In this document: positions 54,898 to 64,000 of the stretch, piece after piece
Position numbering within the stretch: the stretch's first letter is position 1
How the letters are laid out: every line of letters starts with the position of its first letter
Source of the DNA: Sediminicola sp963974715
Lineage (GTDB): Bacteria; Bacteroidota; Bacteroidia; Flavobacteriales; Flavobacteriaceae
Assembly (NCBI GenBank): GCA_963974715.1
Contig: CAXBDK010000004.1
Span: 124,001-188,000 of the forward strand
DNA length: 64,000 nt
Direction of reading: 5' to 3'
Notes under the pieces: model-generated
What the model was told of the DNA's origin: nothing
Databases searched by the model: none
What the model saw: only the letters and a program-made list of their open reading frames with translations
Program-made: the position numbers and the translations under genes

Positions 54898-55212
54898 ATG
54901 ACCTTTAACCTGTCAGAAATAACTCCTGTAGAGATAATGCCGGGATATTTCGGAAAATTGCTCCATACCCAGCTTATGACCTTGGTGTTCTGGGAAGTGG
55001 AAACGGGGGCAACAGTTCCCGAACATTCCCATATAAACGAACAGGTAATGCACGTTATGGAGGGAGAATTTGAATTTACCTTGAACGGGAAATCCAAGAT
55101 ACATGTTGCGGGCGATCTAGTGGTAATCCCTTCACATGCCCCACACAGTGGGAAGGCCATTACCCCTTGTAAACTAATGGATGTCTTTAGTCCGGTAAGG
55201 GAATATAAATAA
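54898..55212 (+). CDS. Cupin-domain protein
   Basis: The ATG at 54898 gives 104 residues; a longer frame would add a 25-residue hydrophobic stretch without family support. The cupin core has motif 1 as VPEHSHINEQVMHVMEGEFEF (in part), with two His and a Glu as metal ligands, and motif 2 around DLVVIPSHAPHSG. Such proteins bind a metal and often sugars or small acids. It precedes an SDR gene by 52 bp on the same strand. Substrate unknown. Confidence 0.88.
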   Translation: MTFNLSEITPVEIMPGYFGKLLHTQLMTLVFWEVETGATVPEHSHINEQVMHVMEGEFEFTLNGKSKIHVAGDLVVIPSHAPHSGKAITPCKLMDVFSPVREYK

Positions 55213-55264
55213 TCCATGAAAAACAGTGGCGCCCCCCCTTGGGCACCCCATAAAAAACACCAAG

Positions 55265-56050
55265 ATGAAAATAGAACTACAGGGCAGAAAAGCATTGATC
55301 GGTGGGAGTAGCAGTGGTATTGGCCTAGCGATCGCAAAACAATTGGCAGAAAGTGGCGCAAGCGTCACACTGATGGCACGCAACGGGGAGAAGCTCAGAG
55401 CAATCGTGGACGGAATGCCCCGCGGGCTTGGCCAAGTGCACCAATATCTGGAAGTGGATTTTACGGACCAACAAAAATATACGGAAATAATTGGCAACTA
55501 TTTTGAGCACAATACGGTGGATATCCTTGTGAACAATACACAAGGACCGTCGGCAGGGACCGCTACCGAAAAAAATGTGACCGACTACCAACAAGCTTTT
55601 GACCTTCTTTTTAAAGTGGTGGTGCATACCACGGAACTCGCACTGAAGGGTATGGTTGCCAATAAATATGGCAGGGTAATCAATATAGCCTCCGTTTCGG
55701 CAAAGGAGCCATTGGCCTATCTGGTACTGAGCAACAGCATACGGGCGGCCGTAACAACATGGGCAAAAAGCTTGGCAACAGAAGTGGCACCCCATGGAAT
55801 CACGGTAAACAGTACGCTCACCGGATATTTTGACACGGAACGCATAAAGGATCTGAACGGTTCAAAGGCGAGGATACAAAAAATTCCCTTGGAGGAGGTG
55901 GAAATGCAAATGTTGGCCCAGGTACCGGTGGGAAGATTTGGGCACACTGCGGAATATGGTTATCTGGTAGCTTTTTTGGCCTCTGAACAGGCATCCTTCA
56001 TTACGGGGACCAATATTCCCATCGATGGAGGTTACTTAAAATCGATGTAG
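55265..56050 (+). CDS. SDR family oxidoreductase
   Basis: 261 residues from the ATG at 55265; an upstream GTG at 55226 would add an unlikely Pro-rich leader. The cofactor motif is GGSSSGIGLA (about 11-20), then DILVNNTQGPSAG. The catalytic region shows Ser in INIASVSAKEP, but the Tyr-x3-Lys spot is unclear: the expected position reads LAYLVLSNSIRAAVTTWAKSLA, where Tyr and a nearby Lys are not in the standard spacing. The ending FITGTNIPIDGGYLKS is standard. It is probably cotranscribed with the cupin gene. Confidence 0.9.
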   Translation: MKIELQGRKALIGGSSSGIGLAIAKQLAESGASVTLMARNGEKLRAIVDGMPRGLGQVHQYLEVDFTDQQKYTEIIGNYFEHNTVDILVNNTQGPSAGTATEKNVTDYQQAFDLLFKVVVHTTELALKGMVANKYGRVINIASVSAKEPLAYLVLSNSIRAAVTTWAKSLATEVAPHGITVNSTLTGYFDTERIKDLNGSKARIQKIPLEEVEMQMLAQVPVGRFGHTAEYGYLVAFLASEQASFITGTNIPIDGGYLKSM

Positions 56051-56190
56051 AATTATGGGTCAAATTGGATGGGACAATCCAAGCCCCTGGAATAGCCATA
56101 TTGTAAAAGCAACCTTTGGTATCCTTTTTGCATCTACACCACGGGAGATTCCTTCTCGCTCATTAAAAGGGGGCTCCCACTCATTTACAA

Positions 56191-56221
56191 TTGACAAGGG
56201 ACACCCAATAGTCCACCTTTG
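56191..56221 (+). promoter_or_regulatory. Promoter of the alpha-2-macroglobulin gene (TTG-N20-CACCTTTG)
   Basis: TTG at 56191-56193, a 20-nt spacer and CACCTTTG (one mismatch in the first base) lie 20 nt before the ATG at 56242. Confidence 0.5.
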
Positions 56222-56241
56222 TACCCAAATTTTAAAAACTT

Positions 56242-59200
56242 ATGAAACATTTGGCAACCTTCCTGACCATCATCCTATTTTCCCAGTATGGGAATGCCCA
56301 GCAAAACGAGGGCAGTTCTTACGATACCCTTTGGAAAAAGGTAACGCAGTTGGAAGAAGAGAACCTACCAAAATCGGCCTTGGAAGTGGTCCGGACCATT
56401 TCACAAAAGGCCATTAGGGAACGGAACCCCTCACAAAAAATCAAGGCTTTGCTTTACGCATCCAAATATGCACTTATTCTGGAAGAGGATGCCCAATTGC
56501 ATATAGTGTCCGATTTTCAAAAGGAAATAATTAGTGCCAGGCCCCCGATCAAAAATCTTTTGCAAAGTTATTTGGCCTCCATGTACTGGCAATACTTCCA
56601 ACAGCACCGCTACCGTATATACGAGCGGACAAAAACTGCCGAAAAAGTGGACAGGACCGACTTCATGACCTGGGACCTGAATACCTTGTTTCAAGAAATC
56701 ACTACGCTCTATGAAAGCTCAATGGACAATCCGGAAATTTTAAAACGGACAGACCTAAAAGAATTCGATAAGATCTTGGACAAGCAGAAAGGTTCGGAAA
56801 ACTATAGGCCCAGTGTCTACGACCTACTTGCCCATACCGCATTGGAATTTTACCGATCCGCGGAAAACAACATTCCCTCGCCCCCACAAAAATTTCAGCT
56901 GGACGATCCCGAATACCTATGTCCCGCCCCCAATTTTGTGGACTTACGGTTTTCGACAGCGGATACCGCCTCACTTCAGTTAAGGGCCTTAAAAACCTAT
57001 CAAGGCTTACTTGGGTTCCATATTGCCGATCCCACACCGGAAGCTTTGGTGGAGGTCGACCTGGACCGTTTGGCATATGTCCATCAAAATGCCACCTTCC
57101 AAAATGCGGATAGCCTCTTTTTGGAGGCCCTGCAGAATGGAGTATCCCGTTTTGCAGGCAAGGAAGTATCCACTCTTTATAAATTTGAAATGGCGAAACT
57201 GTTCCAGAAATGGTCCAATTCCTACCAACCTGGGACAAATGGAAAATATCAATGGAAGCGCAAAGAAGCACTTGAAATCTGCAATTCCATTATTACGGAA
57301 TACCCGAACAGCAGGGCTGCGGGGAAAAGCAAGGTCTTAAAGGCGGAACTATTGGAAAAAAGCCTGCAACTTCAGACGCAGGCGAACGTTCCCTTAAATG
57401 CGCCTTCCCTAATGTTGGCCCGGTACAAAAATTGCTCGCAACTCCGATTTTCCGCTTATCCCATCTCCCCAGACCAACAACTGGAACTGGAAAAGTTATA
57501 TCCCATTGAAAAGCAAAAGCGGTTTTTGTCCCAGCTCAAAAAGGAAAAAGAATGGGAAACTTCCCTCACCGAGGTGGGGGATCTCCAAGAACATACCATG
57601 GAACTGTTGGTACCTGCCCTGCCCAATGGGAATTATGCCCTTTTGGCCGAAGATGGGGACACTTTTGCCATTGGAAGAATGCAGGTTACAAATATTGCAT
57701 TATCGGAAATCCGTGGTCCTAAGGAGCAATGGTTCCAAGTGATCAATAGAAATAATGGCGAGGCTCTGATCGGGGCAAAGGCCAACATATCCTATAAATT
57801 AGGATACAGCGGTCCCACAGAGCAAAAAGCACTGGTTACGGACAGTTTGGGCATGATAAAGATACCCTTAACGGAAGCACAATGGACAGATATAAGCATA
57901 TCCATAACCTATAAAGGGGATCGTGCCTTCTTTGGAAAATATTATGTGGGCACGGTCCATCAGGGGCCCGAGGCCGCAGAGAAGACGTTCAGTTCTTTTT
58001 TATTTACGGACAGGAGCATTTACAGACCAGGGCAGCCCATCTATTTTAAGGGAATCATCATTGAAAGAGGTGAAAGCGCTTCCAAAACTGTCGAGGGCCA
58101 AATGGTCACTGCCACTTTAAAGGATATTAACGGACAGGAAGTGGAAAAGCAGGCATTCCGAACCAATGGTTATGGCTCTTTTTCCGGGCAGTTTACCCTT
58201 CCGGGCAGCTTGGCCACCGGGCAATTTTCCATACATCTACAAGCACAGGACAAAACATTGGATAGTGATACCTTTATTTCCGTGGAGGAATACAAACGTC
58301 CCAAATTTGAAACTTCCATTCAGTCGCCCACGGAGAGTTATAGGGTAAACGACAGTATTTATCTCAAGGGTTCGGCAAACGCATTTGCGGGCGGTGCCAT
58401 CTCGAATGCCAAGGTAAGCTATCGGGTACGCCGAACGGTATATTATCCCGGATGGTTCTATTGGAGCAGGCCCTATGTCCCTCAAACATCACAGGAAATT
58501 GCCCATGGATCTACCATCACAGATAATTCCGGAAACTATGCAATAGCTTTTAAGGCATTGCCCGATCAAACATCCCCAAGGGAAGACCTGCCCATTTTCC
58601 AGTATGAGATTACGGCCGAGGTTACCGATATCAATGGGGAGACGCGTACCGCCAACAGCATCGTAAAAGTTGGGTACCACGCCCTGTTGGCAACATTGCA
58701 CCTGCCATCAACATTAGAAAGGGATAGCGCGGACCTCGCCATTTCCCTTTCCACCACAAATCTTAACGGGGAAGCAGTGCCTGCAAAAGGAAGCGTTAAA
58801 ATGTACAAATTGGTCCCACCAAAACAAGTCCTTCGAAAAAGGCCTTGGGAGGCGCCCCAATACAATGCAATGGACAAGGAGGGATTTAAAAAACTTTTCC
58901 CCCATGAGGCCTTTGGACAGGAGGACGAAATTACAAAATGGGAAAAGGGACAGATGGTATGGGAGAGCGAATTCAATACAGAAACAAGCAGCGATCTTAA
59001 GTTGGACCCAAAAGATAGGTGGCCATCCGGCAACTACGTGATGGAATTGGTGACCCATGACAAATTTGGGCAGGAGGTCAAAGATGTGGCATACACCAAA
59101 TTAGATGGAAAGCACGATGTCGCTGTACCGGACAACCAACTGTTCGACATCGGCACGGATAAGGATAAATATGAACCGGGAGATACGGCAGTGGTCACCC

Positions 59201-62200
59201 TGTCCTCCGCTGCACAAAATATTACCGTAACACTTTATGTGGAAAGGGACAAAAATGTAGTGTCTGCACAGACGCTGCTTTTGAACAACGATAAGCACAG
59301 CGTAGAGATTCCTGTTGGGGAGGGCGATCTGGGAGGGTTTTCCGTTGGGTATTCCCTCTCCGCTTATAACGGGTTTGTTTCAGGGACCCTTCCCATAAAC
59401 GTTCCCTCCCCCAAAAAAGACCTGGTATTGGAAACCGTTACCTTTAGGAATAAAATGACCCCTGGGGCAAAAGAGAAATGGCAGTTTAAAATAAAAGGGC
59501 CCAAGGGCGAAAAAGTTGCGGCGGAACTCCTTGCGGGTATGTACGATGCCTCCTTGGACGCCTTTAAACCGCATTCTTGGTATTTCGATCCCAATTACCG
59601 GGCACCCTACTACCCGAATATTTATATAAATGCGCACCAAAGTTATGGCATTGCACATTTTGATTCCTTTAACCCTGTAGAAAGAACTACTTTCGATCCC
59701 CAAAACTATGACCGATTAAATTGGTTCGGATTTTCTTTTTGGGATAATTATGGTCCCATACGTATTAGGGGGATATCGAGCAAACCAGGTCCAGCAGCTT
59801 ATGGATCACTTCAGGAAGAAGCGCTAATGGAGAAATCCGTAAATGCGGTATCCGATATGTCCACGACCGGTCCCGAAGAAAATTTGGAGGGTTTCGGAGT
59901 TGGGGACGTGCCTCCCTCCCCTGAAATGGAGGGAGCAGTACAGGTCCGGAAAAATTTAAAGGAAACCGCTTTCTTTTTCCCACAGTTGCAGACGGATGCC
60001 GATGGCAACGTCACCTTTGACTTCACCGCTCCAGAGGCGCTTACCAGATGGAAGCTGCAACTGCTCGCCCACACCAAATCCTTGGAAAGTGTCCTGAGCA
60101 CCAGGGAAAGCATTACCCAAAAAGAACTGATGATCGTTCCGAACGCCCCTAGGTTCCTTCGGATAGGGGATACCATTTCCATAAGCGCCAAAATAAGCAA
60201 CCTTACGGAAAATCAATTATCGGGAAAGGCCTATTTGCTTTTGGAAGATGCCGTTACCGGAAAGGAAATCACCGCCCAATTGATCAAAGATCTTGGACGG
60301 GACGGAAACGATTTTACAATAGACGCAAAGGGCAGTTCACAGGTTACATGGACCTTCGGCATTCCCGATGGCATCCAGGCCGTACAGTATACGGTAACAG
60401 CCACGGCGGGTAATTTCAGCGATGGGGAACAGAACTTGCTACCCGTACTTTCGAACAGGCAACTGGTCACCGAAACCCTACCCATGTGGGTCAGAAACAA
60501 TGGGAGCAAATCGTTCTTGCTGAAGAAATTACGGGATAACGTTTCCCCTACCCTAAAAAATCATAAGCTGACCCTTGAAATCACTTCAAATCCTGCTTGG
60601 TATGCGGTACAGGCACTTCCCTATTTGATGGAATATCCGTACGAATGCAGCGAACAGACGTTCGCAAGGTATTATGCCAATAGTCTCGCTGCCCATATAG
60701 CAACCTCCAATCCCGAAATCCAAAAGGTATTTTCCCAATGGGCAAATAGCGATGCACTGATCGGCAATCTTGAAAAAAATTCCGACCTGCGGTCATTGAT
60801 CATCCAAGAAACCCCATGGTTACGGGACGCCCAGTCGGAAACCGAGCAAAAAAAACGCATCGGCCTGCTCTTCGATCTGAACCAAATGAAAAATGGGCGT
60901 TCGGCCGCCATAAACAAATTAAAAGACCAACAGTTGTATTCGGGTGCATGGCCATGGTTCGCCGGGGGAATGCCAAACAGGTTCATCACCCAGCATATTT
61001 TGGCCGGATTGGGGCATTTGGACCGTTTAGCGGTTACTGCCACTGATGTGGAGATGAAGGATATGACCGAAAAGGCCTTGCAATTTGCGGACAGTGAATT
61101 TATCTTAGAATATGAGGAAATGAAAAATGGGAAGGCCAATATGGACAATGACCATCTGAGTCCCACCCAGATCCATTACCTCTATATGAGAAGTTTTTAT
61201 GACAATGTATCCACTTCCAAAAAAATAATGGACATCAAGGCTTATTACAAAAAACAGGCAGGGAAATATTGGCATGGGAAAAATCTACAGTCACAGGCAA
61301 TGATAGCATTGTTCCTTCACAGGGAAGGCGATGGCGCCCTTGCGGAAAAAATCCTAAGGTCACTGACGGAAAACAGTATCACCAATGATGAAATGGGCAT
61401 GTACTGGAAATCCAATTCAGGTTCATGGCACTGGAACGGGGCCGCGGTAGAAACACAAGCGCTGCTCATTGAAACCTTTGCTGAAGTTGCTCCCGAAGGT
61501 CCAGAAAAAGATGCTACCGTTGACAATCTTAAAATTTGGCTGTTGAAGAACAAACAGACAAACCAATGGAAAACTACCAAGGCCACCTCAGAGGCGGTAT
61601 ATGCCCTATTGTTAAGGGGATCAGATTGGCTCTCCGTAACCGATGCGGTGCAGGTCATGATCGGGGGCAAAGCCGTGGATAAGTCCAAACTGGACGAAGT
61701 ATCGGTGGAAGCGGGAACCGGATATTACAAAACGGCTTGGATGGGATCCGAAATACGACCCGAAATGGCCGAGGTGCAACTGGAAAAAAAAGGAAATGGT
61801 GTTGCGTGGGGCGCCCTTTACTGGCAGTACTTTGAGGATTTGGACAAAATAACCACTGCTGCATCCCCCCTAAGTATTTCCAAAAAGATGTTTCTTTTGA
61901 ACATTACCGAGACGGGTGAGGAAATTACGGAAATAAAAAATGGCACCGCCCTAAATGTGGGCGATCTGGTCAGGGTGCGCATGGAGCTTCGTACCGATCG
62001 AGCCATGGAATTCATCCACCTAAAGGACATGAGGGCTTCCGGTCTGGAACCGGTGAACGTACTTTCACAGTACAAGTGGCAGGATGGACTTGGATATTAT
62101 GAAAGCACCAAGGATGCCGCCACCAATTTCTTCTTCGACCTGCTTCCAAAGGGAACCTATGTATTCGAATACGATCTAAGGGTCAATAATGCCGGCAATT

Positions 62201-62313
62201 TCAGCAATGGGATTACGACCGTACAGAGCATGTACGCCCCAGAATTTGGAAGCCACAGCGAGGGAAGTAGAATTGAGGTAGGGAAGCAGAAAAAATTGAC
62301 GGGAAAAAGGTAG
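56242..62313 (+). CDS. Alpha-2-macroglobulin family protein with CxEQ thioester motif
   Basis: 2023 residues. The signal peptide (1-20, ending GNAQ) has no lipobox, unlike many Gram-negative homologues. Residues about 25-500 are a helical region of unclear type. The macroglobulin part includes the MG2 motif FLFTDRSIYRPGQPIYFKG (about 584-602), the A2M core APEALTRWKLQLLAHTKS near 1261, and the thioester segment YPYECSEQTFARYYANS with Cys1469. Tandem beta domains and an alpha/alpha toroid follow. Such proteins trap and inhibit proteases in the periplasm or at the surface. The pbpC partner often linked to bacterial A2M is absent; the convergent neighbour is a LytTR regulator. Confidence 0.93.
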   Translation: MKHLATFLTIILFSQYGNAQQNEGSSYDTLWKKVTQLEEENLPKSALEVVRTISQKAIRERNPSQKIKALLYASKYALILEEDAQLHIVSDFQKEIISARPPIKNLLQSYLASMYWQYFQQHRYRIYERTKTAEKVDRTDFMTWDLNTLFQEITTLYESSMDNPEILKRTDLKEFDKILDKQKGSENYRPSVYDLLAHTALEFYRSAENNIPSPPQKFQLDDPEYLCPAPNFVDLRFSTADTASLQLRALKTYQGLLGFHIADPTPEALVEVDLDRLAYVHQNATFQNADSLFLEALQNGVSRFAGKEVSTLYKFEMAKLFQKWSNSYQPGTNGKYQWKRKEALEICNSIITEYPNSRAAGKSKVLKAELLEKSLQLQTQANVPLNAPSLMLARYKNCSQLRFSAYPISPDQQLELEKLYPIEKQKRFLSQLKKEKEWETSLTEVGDLQEHTMELLVPALPNGNYALLAEDGDTFAIGRMQVTNIALSEIRGPKEQWFQVINRNNGEALIGAKANISYKLGYSGPTEQKALVTDSLGMIKIPLTEAQWTDISISITYKGDRAFFGKYYVGTVHQGPEAAEKTFSSFLFTDRSIYRPGQPIYFKGIIIERGESASKTVEGQMVTATLKDINGQEVEKQAFRTNGYGSFSGQFTLPGSLATGQFSIHLQAQDKTLDSDTFISVEEYKRPKFETSIQSPTESYRVNDSIYLKGSANAFAGGAISNAKVSYRVRRTVYYPGWFYWSRPYVPQTSQEIAHGSTITDNSGNYAIAFKALPDQTSPREDLPIFQYEITAEVTDINGETRTANSIVKVGYHALLATLHLPSTLERDSADLAISLSTTNLNGEAVPAKGSVKMYKLVPPKQVLRKRPWEAPQYNAMDKEGFKKLFPHEAFGQEDEITKWEKGQMVWESEFNTETSSDLKLDPKDRWPSGNYVMELVTHDKFGQEVKDVAYTKLDGKHDVAVPDNQLFDIGTDKDKYEPGDTAVVTLSSAAQNITVTLYVERDKNVVSAQTLLLNNDKHSVEIPVGEGDLGGFSVGYSLSAYNGFVSGTLPINVPSPKKDLVLETVTFRNKMTPGAKEKWQFKIKGPKGEKVAAELLAGMYDASLDAFKPHSWYFDPNYRAPYYPNIYINAHQSYGIAHFDSFNPVERTTFDPQNYDRLNWFGFSFWDNYGPIRIRGISSKPGPAAYGSLQEEALMEKSVNAVSDMSTTGPEENLEGFGVGDVPPSPEMEGAVQVRKNLKETAFFFPQLQTDADGNVTFDFTAPEALTRWKLQLLAHTKSLESVLSTRESITQKELMIVPNAPRFLRIGDTISISAKISNLTENQLSGKAYLLLEDAVTGKEITAQLIKDLGRDGNDFTIDAKGSSQVTWTFGIPDGIQAVQYTVTATAGNFSDGEQNLLPVLSNRQLVTETLPMWVRNNGSKSFLLKKLRDNVSPTLKNHKLTLEITSNPAWYAVQALPYLMEYPYECSEQTFARYYANSLAAHIATSNPEIQKVFSQWANSDALIGNLEKNSDLRSLIIQETPWLRDAQSETEQKKRIGLLFDLNQMKNGRSAAINKLKDQQLYSGAWPWFAGGMPNRFITQHILAGLGHLDRLAVTATDVEMKDMTEKALQFADSEFILEYEEMKNGKANMDNDHLSPTQIHYLYMRSFYDNVSTSKKIMDIKAYYKKQAGKYWHGKNLQSQAMIALFLHREGDGALAEKILRSLTENSITNDEMGMYWKSNSGSWHWNGAAVETQALLIETFAEVAPEGPEKDATVDNLKIWLLKNKQTNQWKTTKATSEAVYALLLRGSDWLSVTDAVQVMIGGKAVDKSKLDEVSVEAGTGYYKTAWMGSEIRPEMAEVQLEKKGNGVAWGALYWQYFEDLDKITTAASPLSISKKMFLLNITETGEEITEIKNGTALNVGDLVRVRMELRTDRAMEFIHLKDMRASGLEPVNVLSQYKWQDGLGYYESTKDAATNFFFDLLPKGTYVFEYDLRVNNAGNFSNGITTVQSMYAPEFGSHSEGSRIEVGKQKKLTGKR

Positions 62314-62338
62314 GGAACATACAATTCCTTACTGTCTT

Positions 62339-63067
62339 TTATAAGCTCATCCGATCTCTAAAGAGATAGGATTGCCTTCTGGAAACCTCCACCTCATCCC
62401 CGTTTTGGAGGGTCAGTTTCAATTTTCCGTTAAACCACGGCACCAAATCCTTTATATGGTCAATATTGATGATCTGCTGCCTGTTTGCCCTAAAAAAGAG
62501 CTGTTCGGGAAGTTTTTCTTCCACTTGGTTCAATGATTTGTACAACAAGGGCCTATTTCCATGAAAATAGACCTTGGTATAGTTTCCAACAATCTCAAAA
62601 AGGGATATTTCCCCAATTCTCACCAACCAACATTTTTCCCCGTCCTTTATAAAGATCTGACTGGTTTCTCCCAATTTTTCCACTGAAGGATTTTCCCTTT
62701 CCACATCCTCCATCTGGCCAGCGACCTTTTCCATTGCCAAGGCAAATCGTTTGGCGCTTATAGGTTTTAAGAGATAATCCAAGGTATTGTATTCAAAGGA
62801 TTTGATGGCATATTCATCGTACGCTGTGGTAAAGATGGTTATAGGCACCTCATCCAACATTTCCAAGAGCTCAAAACCATCCTTCTCCGGCATGTTGATA
62901 TCCAGGAACAAAAGATCGGGGCGGGATTCCCTTATAAGGGCGACCCCATCGTCCACGTTCTCAGCTTCTCCCATAATTATGACCTGCGGATAGTTTTTCA
63001 GCAGTTCCTTAAGCTCGTTCCTGGCCAGTCGGGAATCCTCCACAATTACAGCTGTTATGGTACTCAT
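62339..63067 (-). CDS. LytTR-family response regulator
   Basis: 242 residues. The receiver domain has the acidic pocket near VIVEDSRLARNELKELL, the phosphoacceptor Asp in LLFLDINMPEKDGFELLEML (about residue 54-56), and Lys in LLKPISAKRF. A linker leads to the LytTR DNA-binding domain (about 135-242: IFIKDGEKCWLVRIGEISLFE, ANRQQIINIDHIKDLVPWFN). Its ATG overlaps the kinase stop (ATGA), so the pair is translated together. LytTR regulators bind direct repeats, but no target can be named. Confidence 0.95.
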   Translation of the reverse strand: MSTITAVIVEDSRLARNELKELLKNYPQVIIMGEAENVDDGVALIRESRPDLLFLDINMPEKDGFELLEMLDEVPITIFTTAYDEYAIKSFEYNTLDYLLKPISAKRFALAMEKVAGQMEDVERENPSVEKLGETSQIFIKDGEKCWLVRIGEISLFEIVGNYTKVYFHGNRPLLYKSLNQVEEKLPEQLFFRANRQQIINIDHIKDLVPWFNGKLKLTLQNGDEVEVSRRQSYLFRDRMSL

Positions 63068-64000
63068 GCTAAGGGAATTTTTATGATCGCAATAACTTCT
63101 CCATCCTTTTCCTCCAATACAAAGCTTGAATTTCCCCCATAGAGCAATCGAAGACGTTGTTTAATATTTTTGAGTCCCAATTGGGTGGAATCTTTGGATA
63201 TGCTCAACCTTCCCGAATTGCGAACGGAAATAACAAGCCTTTGATCTACAATTTCAGTGGTCAACCAGATCTTTCCTCCATCCCTTAGATTGGAGATACC
63301 ATGTTTTACGGCATTTTCCACCAATAGTTGAACGATCATCGGGGGAATTGGCAGTTGCAAGGTGGCGGGGTCAATATTTTTTATGAATGAGAGCCGTTCC
63401 TCAAATTGGATCTTTGAAAGCGCTATATAATTATCTATCATTTCAAGTTCCTCCTGTAGGATGATGGCATTTACATTGTCCTTTACCAAAGAATACCGGA
63501 GCATTTCCGAAAGCTTGGTCAACATTTCACGTGATCTTTCAACATCTTCCAACATCAGTCCCCTGATATTATTGAGACTGTTGAACATAAAATGCGGGTT
63601 TATCTGGCCCTTTAAGGTGTTCAGTTGTGCCTGTTTCAAATTGGCGTTCAGTTCCAATCTGTCTATCCTGTCTGCATTGAGCTTTAACAGCAGTTTGATA
63701 ACCAAGTAACAAATTACCCAACCGAAAATGATTATAATCGAGTTGAATGTAATAAGCCAATAACTGTTATAACCACTCAATAACTTAAGGTCCAACTCGG
63801 TCTTAAAGGGTGCATAACGTCCGTATAGATACCCAAATCCAAAATTCATCCCTGCGTACAGTATGCCACAGATCAAAACGGAAACCAAGATCTTTATGAC
63901 GTCCTTCGCCCCAAAACCGTCAAAGGTAATCTCACGTTTGAGGTACATCCTTAATAGATTGGTGCTTATTATTCCCGTAACAAGGCTACTGAGTACCGAA
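63064..64000 (-). CDS. LytS-type sensor histidine kinase, partial at right edge
   Basis: The frame is open beyond the ATG at 63948 to the window end, adding SVLSSLVTGIISTNLLR, which looks like the membrane part of the same protein, so the N-terminus is missing and about 311 residues are visible. Membrane helices lie in the visible N-terminal part (VLICGILYAGMNFGFGYLY and WLITFNSIIIIFGWVICYLV in part). The HisKA_7TM/His_kinase block reads NTLKGQINPHFMFNSLNNIRG, with the phosphorylated His, and the ATPase N-box QLLVENAVKHGISNLRDGG. It pairs with the LytTR regulator downstream by a 4-base overlap. Confidence 0.93.
   Translation of the reverse strand, partial: SVLSSLVTGIISTNLLRMYLKREITFDGFGAKDVIKILVSVLICGILYAGMNFGFGYLYGRYAPFKTELDLKLLSGYNSYWLITFNSIIIIFGWVICYLVIKLLLKLNADRIDRLELNANLKQAQLNTLKGQINPHFMFNSLNNIRGLMLEDVERSREMLTKLSEMLRYSLVKDNVNAIILQEELEMIDNYIALSKIQFEERLSFIKNIDPATLQLPIPPMIVQLLVENAVKHGISNLRDGGKIWLTTEIVDQRLVISVRNSGRLSISKDSTQLGLKNIKQRLRLLYGGNSSFVLEEKDGEVIAIIKIPLA

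Overview
The window looks like chromosomal DNA of a marine-type member of the Flavobacteriaceae (Bacteroidota). The evidence is a SusC/SusD pair, Bacteroidota-type -7 boxes (TANNTTTG), a DUF5723 protein, LytTR/LytS signalling, an rplQ-carA-eno order downstream of the alpha operon, and zinc-free forms of S14 and L36. The genus cannot be fixed from sequence alone. I see no tRNA, rRNA, CRISPR array, transposase or prophage gene.

Layout. Positions 1-6.1 kb (minus) hold a HEAT-repeat/DUF1080 protein cut by the left edge, a Tat-exported Gfo/Idh/MocA oxidoreductase, and a large transmembrane regulator with a LamG-like outside domain and a SARP-like winged helix inside. Positions 6.3-11.7 kb carry argS, a small unknown protein, a BCCT transporter and a GH29 fucosidase lipoprotein. 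Positions 12-14.3 kb carry two guanidino-group hydrolases (CtlX and a relative) around a small membrane protein whose leader is a long hairpin. Positions 14.3-20.1 kb carry gltA, glgA, eno and carA. Positions 20.2-37.3 kb hold one continuous minus-strand ribosomal block: rpsL-rpsG-fusA-rpsJ (str), then rplC to rplQ (S10-spc-alpha) with secY, infA and rpoA. It has a textbook promoter before rpsL and a terminator-like hairpin between rpsJ and rplC. tuf, adk and map are absent from the block.

Positions 37.8-45.2 kb (plus) hold a nutrient-uptake cluster: SusC, SusD, a third surface lipoprotein and, after a terminator, an arylsulfotransferase-like lipoprotein. Positions 45.2-48.1 kb carry rlmB, a rhomboid protease and rarA, packed with stop-on-stop overlaps. 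Positions 48.1-54.8 kb (minus) carry a three-gene envelope cluster with DUF5723, a YjjG nucleotidase, a polysaccharide-deacetylase-like protein, radC and a shortened Mur-ligase-like protein. The deacetylase-like and Mur-like proteins appear to have lost active-site residues. Positions 54.9-64 kb carry a cupin, an SDR enzyme, a 2023-residue alpha-2-macroglobulin with a CxEQ thioester motif, and a LytTR response regulator/LytS kinase pair cut by the right edge.

The least ordinary items are the LamG-membrane-SARP regulator beside a probable 3-keto-sugar gene pair, the hairpin between the citrulline/arginine hydrolase genes, the hairpin inside the ribosomal block, the two degenerate envelope enzymes around radC, and four genes whose -7 box lies exactly 4 nt before the ATG, which predicts leaderless or nearly leaderless messages.
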